From: an uncultured Bacillota bacterium
GTDB lineage: Bacteria > Bacillota > Clostridia > UBA1381
DNA: 5,125 bases
Direction of reading: 5' to 3'
Assembly: GCA_949297205.1 (NCBI GenBank)
Contig: CASFSH010000390.1
Location: forward strand, 1-5,125
Below the pieces are notes generated by a model that searched no databases, had not been told where the DNA came from, and saw only the letters and a list, made by a program, of their open reading frames with translations. Shown piece by piece: positions 1 through 5,125 of this stretch. The position numbers and the translations under genes were made by a program. Numbering within the stretch: position 1 is the first letter of the stretch; every line of letters begins with the position of its first letter.

Positions 1-18
1 TATTTTGGGAGCAAAATA
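1..18. repeat. short perfect inverted repeat at the window edge
   Basis: TATTTTG (1-7) and CAAAATA (12-18) form a 7-bp stem around a GGAG loop. It is AT-rich and weak alone, and is noted because it is the third inverted repeat in a row in the first 122 bases. The structure may continue beyond the left edge. Confidence 0.4.
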
Positions 19-27
19 TTTATTCAC

Positions 28-68
28 GGTGCAAGGTTTTTTGCAAAAATGCACAGAACCCTTGCACC
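28..68. repeat. inverted repeat with nested palindromes
   Basis: GGTGCAAGG (28-36) is matched by its perfect complement CCTTGCACC at 60-68. The 23-nt interior holds the palindrome TTTTTGCAAAAA (38-49) and a TGCA pair at 42-45 and 50-53. It lies two bases from the larger hairpin at 71-122. Confidence 0.65.
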
Positions 69-70
69 TA

Positions 71-122
71 AACAATTCTGAAACGCTTGTAAGCCGCTAT
101 GCGGCTGCGTTTCATAATTGTT
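71..122. repeat. large imperfect hairpin, 21 bp
   Basis: AACAATT (71-77) pairs with 116-122, TGAAACGC (79-86) with 107-114, and AGCCGC (92-97) with GCGGCT (101-106). There is one C/T mismatch (78/115), a 5-nt one-sided bulge (87-91) and a TAT loop. No T run follows on either strand, so it is not a standard terminator. It may be part of an intergenic repeat or a structured RNA end. Confidence 0.72.
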
Positions 123-134
123 CAGCAGTCATTA

Positions 135-180
135 AATAAAAATGCAGGAATCCCAAACCTAAGTTTAAAATTCCTGCATT
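135..180 (-). terminator. probable terminator after the deacetylase gene
   Basis: A perfect 11-bp inverted repeat, AATGCAGGAAT (141-151) and its complement (170-180), has an 18-nt loop in which AAAC (155-158) and GTTT (163-166) can extend the stem. On the minus strand it is followed by TTTATTTAAT, a moderate T-rich tail. It starts 20 bases past the deacetylase stop. The stem has only four G-C pairs and the T run is broken, so its efficiency is uncertain. Confidence 0.7.
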
Positions 181-199
181 ATTATTATATCTTTATCAC

Positions 200-1045
200 T
201 TATTTGATTTTAAGTATTTTACCTGCTTTTACACAATGAACTTTTACCTCTCCCCACACACCTAAACTAAACCATACGTCTGTTGATGTAGGGTTATATA
301 CCATAGACTGGTCAGTGGAAAATTGCAGTGCCTCATATGCTTTGGTATAATCATATATATCTATATTGGTCGCATACCATATATCTTCATGACCGCCCAT
401 CTTTTCAGCAAATTTTTCAATGATTCCCCAGTTGTTATTTTCAACACATCTGTCAAATTCATAACTATGTCCCCATAAATAGAACATTTGCGGAAGTTCT
501 GGCTGTAAATTCAAAAAGCTATCACATAACTCAAAAAGTGTTTTATCCGAGTGATGACAGGTGGGTTCAAGCCTTAACCATTCTTTCGGCATATCAAATT
601 TGTGGGAAGAAATTACTGTTCTCGAGTATGCAATCCCGCAAACCTTTAAACAATCAACCAATCTGTCATTAAATGTCCCGAAGGGATATGCCATTCCTCT
701 TACAATTCTTCCTGTAAGCTGTTCAATATTTTTCCTGTCCTGTATAATTTCATTTGCCATCAGATTATTATGCAATAAATCATCATATGCATGGTCAAGT
801 CCGTGTACGGCAACCTCATGAGAAGAATTTTTAAACAGCTTTTCTGTTTCCTGTGCACTCATTCTGCCGCTTTTTCCTTCAAAATCAGACTTTTCCTCAA
901 AGCATCCGCTGTTTATGTTAAAGGTTGCCTTAATTGCGTGTTTGTCAAGAATTTCAATCAGGCGTCTGTCCTGTCTTACTCCATCATCATAGCTTAGGGT
1001 AAGTGCTTTTAATTTTCCCTCCGGGAATCGCATTATAAGTATCAT
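200..1045 (-). CDS. polysaccharide deacetylase (NodB / CE4-like), 281 residues, no signal peptide
   Basis: A metal-dependent de-N- or de-O-acetylase of the NodB homology family. Motif 1 is LSYDDG, with Asp20 as likely base and Asp21 as metal ligand. Motif 2 is HGLDH, giving metal ligands His81 and His85. Motif 3 is AYPFG at 119-123, preceded by Arg116. A late WGHSYEF (191-197) supplies a candidate catalytic His193. A C-terminal tail from about residue 250 is beta-rich. There is no signal peptide or membrane segment, so it probably acts in the cytoplasm on imported or precursor sugars, unlike extracellular chitin or peptidoglycan deacetylases. The start at 1045 is chosen because GAAAGGAAT lies 8 nt upstream (AGG to ATG); the later Met5 has no such site. 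The gene starts 72 bp after the esterase stop with no terminator between, suggesting co-transcription. The substrate cannot be read from the sequence. Confidence 0.88.
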   Translation of the reverse strand: MILIMRFPEGKLKALTLSYDDGVRQDRRLIEILDKHAIKATFNINSGCFEEKSDFEGKSGRMSAQETEKLFKNSSHEVAVHGLDHAYDDLLHNNLMANEIIQDRKNIEQLTGRIVRGMAYPFGTFNDRLVDCLKVCGIAYSRTVISSHKFDMPKEWLRLEPTCHHSDKTLFELCDSFLNLQPELPQMFYLWGHSYEFDRCVENNNWGIIEKFAEKMGGHEDIWYATNIDIYDYTKAYEALQFSTDQSMVYNPTSTDVWFSLGVWGEVKVHCVKAGKILKIK

Positions 1046-1117
1046 TTTTTATTCCTTTCATTTTTAGTTACCATTATTAAATAATTTTAAAATATTTTTT
1101 AATCCAAACTACCTGTT

Positions 1118-4100
1118 TTATTTTTCTGTAACCAAAACATAATCATTTAATGGATTCATTGTGTTATTCTGCCAGAAAAAGGCTTTCATTTCGCTTACAT
1201 TTCCAACAGCCTCAACCGCAGCACCGTTTATCTGTGCATTAAGGTTCTTTGCAAGTATATTTCCCTGTGTTTTTGACACATTGACAAGTTTTCCGTTTTC
1301 ATCATACAATGCCGTATATGTATCAAATTCTATATCATCATCTCCTATGTTTGCCGCATCAAATTTCGGCATTGCAACAGATGATGTAACTTTTCCCATT
1401 TTTTCCACTCTGTTATTATCCTCTGATACCATAAATCCGTAAATTTTTGTGGAGTAAGCTGTATTTAAACTGTCTATTGTTATTATTGCTGTGTGATTTG
1501 TATTACTGAGTCCTGTAACAACCGTAGTAAACTGTGACTGCCATGACGCATACGGCGAGGACGGTATAACACTATACACTTTTCCGTCAATATCAATATT
1601 AAACTTTGTAGTATTCTCAACATTTTGATTAAGCCAGGTAAAACCAAACAATGTTCCTGTAAATTCAACCGTCATCTGAGCATTATTATCGGAATATGTT
1701 ATCATAGGAACATTTGTCCAATCTCCTACATACGCCCCCGACGTCAGATTAAATCCGTTATATGTTACACAATCCTCATCAGGAGTTATAAGCGTATAGG
1801 TGCTGTATGAATCCTTATCATATTTTGCAGGCATTACATATTGCGTTATCATTTCAGGCTGTACATTGTTTAACATATTCTCTATTGATGAATTGATACA
1901 TTCTGCATATGCTGTATATCCTCCTGTTGTGGGATGTACCGTATCATTGGATAGATATGCATATTTTTTTGCTTCCTCTGTATTATGTGAAATACTTCCG
2001 CTGTCGCCTACCTCAATCAATTCTCCCGAATAAATTTTTTCAAATAAATACTTTCCTGCATTTATTATTGCCAATCCGTAATAATCCGCAAGTCTTTCAT
2101 GACTTTCCACTATATATGATTTAAAATAGGTATTTTCCAGATCATCCGAATCCTGTATCGGTTTTGTTGTTAAATCCACCAATATAATTTCGGCATATGG
2201 ATTTTGATAGAGTATCTGCCGTATTATACCTTCCATATTCCTTATATGTGTCGTTTCATTTTGATTGGAATCATTTACGGCTGTATCAATAAATACAACA
2301 TCCGGGTTTTCATCCATTACCATTTTCTGTATTCTGTATAGATGCTGATCGGATCCTACTCCTCCTATACTGCACATACGAAAATTAAAGTTTACATCCG
2401 GATAGTTTTCTCGGAACCACTGCATATTCTGTACCCTCCAGCAATTTGCGGAATCTCCCGAACCAAAAGTCAGCGATCCTCCCACATATGCTACCGAAAC
2501 AGTTTCTTTATTATTTAATTTATATGCAAGATTTGATAATGTACCGTTTTGCAATGTTACTCCCTGTAATTTTCCTACTTCATACCCGTCTTCATCAACG
2601 CTTTTGGCACTCTTCACATAAAAATCTTTTCCTTCAACTGCTGTTATTCCATTATCTTCAAGTACAGCATTATACGCTGCATACACTGCGGCATAATCGG
2701 ATTTTATTCCGAAACGTCTTGCAACCAGTTCATCTGCAAATACTGCAGCATTTATAATTTCCTGATTTGTTGCATTATCCAAATCAATGCTGTTTATATA
2801 ATCACTTATTTCGTCATTTGTAAGAGTTTTTTCTGTTATTGCAAATATTCTGTATTGATAATTGTCTTCTGCATTTGCATTTTCAAAGGTATATGATTTT
2901 ACTTTTTTAAACGGATCAAGCTCCATTGAATATACAGGCAGACCACAAGTCTGATTGCCGTCTTTATCTTTTACTGTTAAAAATTCATCATCTTCGTTAA
3001 CTTTATCCGCATCAAGCTGATTCCAGTTCCCGAACAAATAACCTGCAAGGTCCGGATATCTTTTTTCTTTTTGAATAGTCGAGTCTGCTGCCCAGTAATA
3101 CCCTGATATTGAATAATTCTTTGTTACTTTTGTACCGTCTGTATAGTTTACAGTTATAATAGGAGAACAAGCCGCACCGTTACTTGCCATCAGAAAATAT
3201 GCACGTTCTGAACGCTGACCTACAGAATCTATTTTCACGCTTTTGTATTCATCACTTCCTGTAACCACAACATTATCCAAGACTCCGCCGTTTAGCTTGT
3301 CAGCCGAAACATCAAATTTTACCATTTCTCCCGTTGTATTAAAAGAATATTCACCTGTTTCATCATTATATGTATAATCTCTTATTTCGCAATTGAAATA
3401 TCCGTTTGAATATGCTGCCTGACTTGCCCAATCTACGGTATATGTGGATGAATACCATGTATCAGGATCTACCTTATCTCCTATTTTAGCAAAGGAATCA
3501 GAGGTTAAATATTTATCAATATCAAGATAATACTCACTCATGCTTTTTATCTTCATATCCTCTATCATCTGAACAAACGTATCCCATGTAAATACATTTC
3601 CCGCATAGTTTTCTATTCTTTCATTAATTACCGCCTGATTAAAATCATTCTCAGTATATCCGAGCATTGGACTGTACTGTTCTATCTTTGTTTTCAGTTC
3701 TTCTGCTGTTGCGGCAGAATTTACATCATTGAGCAGTGCGTTTATATCATATTCTATTTCAAGAGTGGTATTTTCTGCCCAGTTTTCATGTCCGTTTGCA
3801 TAATAATCCGAGTTATTTCCTTTTCCCCAGATTCCAAAGGTTTTTGATGCACCGTAAATTACTTCCAGATAGGAAATATTGTTATCATTTTTTGTATCTA
3901 TTAACCCATCTTTTACAGTATCGGTAATATCATATGTAACATCATAAACGCTTTGTGTTGTCGTTGCATTAGATATTCCGAATGTTGACGGCATTATCGG
4001 ATCTATTAGTACAGGAGTTGAAAGTACATTATAAAAAAGCTTGTTATTCCATGTTTTTATTAAGTTATCAACATATTCAACCTCTCCGCCAACGGCTTTT

Positions 4101-4534
4101 GTGCTTTTGTCGCTTTCTGTTATAAGATAATATTCTCCGTCAGCAGGCAGTTCGGTATTTTGTATATTATAATATATACTCATGCCCATAATCGCTTCCT
4201 GTACCGATTCCTCGCCTGTTTCTTCATTTTTTACGGTTTTAAGCTTTAACGGCAGTTTAGGAATATTAATCTTTACCGATCGTATCGCATCCGGCGCCGC
4301 AATCTCGTACTGCGAAAAATAATCGTCCTGATCATTTCTTAATTTATACGGCATGGTATTGACAGCAACCTCATTTCTTGCGGAATGCGAATATTGTCCG
4401 CCGTATCTGATAACATAATTTTTAGGATAATATGTAACGGTTATTATGTCATTGGTTTCTGCTTTTACCGGGAACACAAAACCTGTTAAAATCATCGTTC
4501 CCGCAATTGTCAATGATAACATTTTTTTACTCAT
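1118..4534 (-). CDS. exported multidomain SGNH/GDSL-type esterase, 1138 residues
   Basis: A secreted acyl- or acetyl-esterase, probably acting on O-acylated polysaccharide outside the cell. Residues 1-25 are a signal peptide: KK, a hydrophobic core and a likely cleavage after VKA. Residues 30-263 are beta-rich and end in TLEIEYD, like surface modules of the DNRLRE type (tentative). Residues 264-335 and 570-640 are helical linkers; 337-565 look like a beta-sandwich. The catalytic SGNH domain is about 677-890: GGSLTFG with Ser687, the IGGVGS block at 723-728, AVND with Asn754, and DTVHP with Asp864 and His867. Residues 905-1036 resemble the jelly-roll that often accompanies such esterases. The last 70 residues (TALYDENGKLV then MKAFFWQNNTMNPL) match a small C-terminal module common in clostridial secreted proteins. 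There is no sortase signal, dockerin or SLH repeat, so the means of retention is unclear. First gene of the unit with the deacetylase. The enzyme fold is secure; the substrate is inferred. Confidence 0.88.
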   Translation of the reverse strand: MSKKMLSLTIAGTMILTGFVFPVKAETNDIITVTYYPKNYVIRYGGQYSHSARNEVAVNTMPYKLRNDQDDYFSQYEIAAPDAIRSVKINIPKLPLKLKTVKNEETGEESVQEAIMGMSIYYNIQNTELPADGEYYLITESDKSTKAVGGEVEYVDNLIKTWNNKLFYNVLSTPVLIDPIMPSTFGISNATTTQSVYDVTYDITDTVKDGLIDTKNDNNISYLEVIYGASKTFGIWGKGNNSDYYANGHENWAENTTLEIEYDINALLNDVNSAATAEELKTKIEQYSPMLGYTENDFNQAVINERIENYAGNVFTWDTFVQMIEDMKIKSMSEYYLDIDKYLTSDSFAKIGDKVDPDTWYSSTYTVDWASQAAYSNGYFNCEIRDYTYNDETGEYSFNTTGEMVKFDVSADKLNGGVLDNVVVTGSDEYKSVKIDSVGQRSERAYFLMASNGAACSPIITVNYTDGTKVTKNYSISGYYWAADSTIQKEKRYPDLAGYLFGNWNQLDADKVNEDDEFLTVKDKDGNQTCGLPVYSMELDPFKKVKSYTFENANAEDNYQYRIFAITEKTLTNDEISDYINSIDLDNATNQEIINAAVFADELVARRFGIKSDYAAVYAAYNAVLEDNGITAVEGKDFYVKSAKSVDEDGYEVGKLQGVTLQNGTLSNLAYKLNNKETVSVAYVGGSLTFGSGDSANCWRVQNMQWFRENYPDVNFNFRMCSIGGVGSDQHLYRIQKMVMDENPDVVFIDTAVNDSNQNETTHIRNMEGIIRQILYQNPYAEIILVDLTTKPIQDSDDLENTYFKSYIVESHERLADYYGLAIINAGKYLFEKIYSGELIEVGDSGSISHNTEEAKKYAYLSNDTVHPTTGGYTAYAECINSSIENMLNNVQPEMITQYVMPAKYDKDSYSTYTLITPDEDCVTYNGFNLTSGAYVGDWTNVPMITYSDNNAQMTVEFTGTLFGFTWLNQNVENTTKFNIDIDGKVYSVIPSSPYASWQSQFTTVVTGLSNTNHTAIITIDSLNTAYSTKIYGFMVSEDNNRVEKMGKVTSSVAMPKFDAANIGDDDIEFDTYTALYDENGKLVNVSKTQGNILAKNLNAQINGAAVEAVGNVSEMKAFFWQNNTMNPLNDYVLVTEK

Positions 4535-4541
4535 AGTTTTT

Positions 4542-4550
4542 TCTCCTTTT
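4542..4550 (-). promoter_or_regulatory. ribosome binding site of the esterase gene
   Basis: The minus strand reads AAAAAGGAGAAAAAACT before the ATG, so GGAG ends 8 nt upstream of the start. This is near-ideal Firmicute spacing. It fixes the start at 4534 rather than at the in-frame Met5. Confidence 0.85.
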
Positions 4551-4693
4551 TTTGTATTTTGAAATTCTCATAAAAAAACTCAATAATGTCATAGATACAA
4601 CCGAAATATTTCTATTAACAATTTACTCTTTAAAAGTTGTGGTTATCTCAGCAAGTTTTTTATCGTTAACAGAAAGCTTTATTATTTAAAAAA

Positions 4694-4722
4694 ATTATAT
4701 CATTTCATTTGTATTTTTTCAA
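4694..4722 (-). promoter_or_regulatory. sigma-A promoter with extended -10 for the esterase unit
   Basis: On the minus strand TTGAAA (4717-4722) is followed by a 17-nt spacer and a perfect TATAAT (4694-4699). A TG one base before the -10 makes it an extended -10 promoter. Transcription would start near 4687, leaving about 150 nt of untranslated leader before the ATG at 4534. The consensus match and ideal spacing are seen directly; that it drives both the esterase and the deacetylase is inferred from the absence of another good promoter or a terminator between them. Confidence 0.82.
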
Positions 4723-4923
4723 GTATTTATTTTATATTTTACAGCTGAAAACTTAAATATTTTTTAACTGTTGCAGTTTCTCTGCTCCTATCTCCTTTTT
4801 AAATATCCGACAATAAAAATCTCCAAAGCCAAAATTTGAAACGCTTAAATATAAAACAAACTGATTCCTTTTAAAAGGTTTCATGTTAATTGTATTATCC
4901 CTAACCTGTTGACAAAAAACCGC

Positions 4924-4953
4924 AAAAAAAGAGAGACTATAAGCCTCTCTTTT
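4924..4953 (-). terminator. intrinsic terminator of the small peptide gene
   Basis: The minus strand reads AAAAGAGAGGC, loop TTATA, GTCTCTCTTTT, then more T. This is an 11-bp stem with one G-U wobble, a 5-nt loop and a run of seven T after CTCTC, four of them in the stem. Read on the plus strand the wobble becomes an A-C mismatch, so the structure suits minus-strand transcription. It begins 9 bases after the peptide stop codon and should separate that gene from the esterase unit. Confidence 0.88.
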
Positions 4954-4962
4954 AAATTTATA

Positions 4963-5118
4963 TTACCATTCAAAAATGATTTTATCAGCTGTATCAACAC
5001 CTGCTGCTGTAAGAGCATCTTCCATTTCAGTTGTCATGCTGATAGGATCGCTTGATGCGATAACATCATTAACTTCAATCATTTCTATATTTGCCATTGG
5101 CTTTTCATAAATTTTCAT
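4963..5118 (-). CDS. small acidic 51-residue peptide of unknown function
   Basis: I do not know the function. Reading from the ATG at 5118 gives 51 residues beginning MKIYEKPMANIEMIEVNDVI and ending IIFEW, then TAA. The peptide is acidic (about eleven Asp/Glu against three Lys) and has no cysteine, signal peptide or membrane segment. The start pattern MK-x-YEKP, followed near residue 18 by DVIASS, resembles, from memory, many short hypothetical proteins of gut Clostridia; I could not check this. A strong terminator lies 9 bases past the stop, which supports a real expressed gene. The ribosome binding site would lie beyond the window edge, and the frame stays open to that edge, so an earlier start cannot be excluded; the family-like N-terminus favours this one. 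It could be a regulatory or cell-surface peptide or a peptide precursor, but no modifying enzyme is visible. Confidence 0.7.
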   Translation of the reverse strand: MKIYEKPMANIEMIEVNDVIASSDPISMTTEMEDALTAAGVDTADKIIFEW

Positions 5119-5125
5119 AATTACT

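Larger units (their letters stand above)
4535..4962. other. 428-bp intergenic region upstream of the esterase gene
   Basis: This AT-rich gap holds the terminator at 4924-4953, a 12-bp perfect palindrome CCTTTTAAAAGG at 4867-4878, a weak LacI-family-like sequence near 4836-4849, the promoter at 4694-4722 and a leader of about 150 nt (roughly 4687 to 4535). The leader has a short palindrome GAAATATTTC at 4603-4612 and an isolated CTGAGA, but I recognise no riboswitch or T-box. The only other reading frame is 43 codons (4753-4884, minus). It has no usable ribosome binding site and I do not call it a gene. Confidence 0.7.

Noticed and set aside
561..997. Plus-strand open frames opposite the deacetylase gene
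   Set aside because: They lie antisense to a gene with clear catalytic motifs, have no ribosome binding sites and look like low-complexity antisense translations.
1046..1117. Possible terminator or promoter between the esterase and deacetylase genes
   Set aside because: The gap is AT-rich with only weak A/T self-pairing. No G-C stem with a T run and no convincing -35/-10 pair is present.
1161..3927. Several 60-100 codon plus-strand frames, and one minus-strand frame at 1483-1668, inside the esterase gene
   Set aside because: All overlap a single uninterrupted coding region with a signal peptide, good ribosome binding site and intact catalytic residues. They are chance frames in AT-rich sequence.
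4640..4660. CTGAGA in the esterase leader as a sign of a TPP riboswitch
   Set aside because: The other conserved TPP elements and the required stems are absent.
4753..4884. 43-codon minus-strand frame starting MKPFKRNQ between the terminator and the esterase promoter
   Set aside because: The nearest purine-rich sequence (AGGG) is 14 nt from the ATG, no promoter has suitable spacing, and a strong terminator lies upstream. It shares its frame with the small peptide gene, but that has a one in three chance of happening by accident.
4889..4915. Possible promoter TTGTCA with TACAAT on the minus strand
   Set aside because: The spacer is only 15 nt, the -10 is imperfect, and it would start transcription inside or after the ATG of the doubtful 43-codon frame. 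The promoter at 4694-4722 is far better.

Overview
The window is AT-rich, with strong AGGAG-type ribosome binding sites and a near-consensus sigma-A promoter. Its secreted esterase has a modular build typical of carbohydrate-active proteins of anaerobic Firmicutes. Together these suggest a low-GC member of the Clostridia, probably from a gut or other plant-polysaccharide habitat. This is inferred from style and protein families; nothing in the window fixes the genus.

Layout, read along the minus strand, on which every supported gene lies. At the right edge (4963-5118) is a small gene for an acidic 51-residue peptide, followed at once by a strong intrinsic terminator (4924-4953). A non-coding stretch follows, with an extended -10 promoter (4694-4722) and a leader of about 150 nt. 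Next is a long gene (4534 down to 1118) for a 1138-residue exported protein. It has a signal peptide, beta-rich and helical modules, a central SGNH/GDSL esterase domain with all catalytic residues, a jelly-roll-like domain and a short C-terminal module. After 72 bp without a terminator comes a 281-residue NodB-type polysaccharide deacetylase with no signal peptide (1045 down to 200). A terminator-like hairpin (135-180) closes the unit. The left 122 bases hold three further inverted repeats, one a 21-bp imperfect hairpin; they may be the end of an intergenic repeat element that runs out of the window.

How it may work (inference): the exported SGNH protein and the deacetylase look like a two-gene transcription unit for removing acyl groups from a glycan. 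The esterase would act outside the cell on an O-acylated polysaccharide. The deacetylase would act in the cytoplasm on imported, or internally made, N- or O-acetylated sugars. The small peptide gene is separated by its own terminator and is probably a different transcription unit. I found no RNA gene, CRISPR array, transposase or phage gene, and no clearly novel defence or mobile system.
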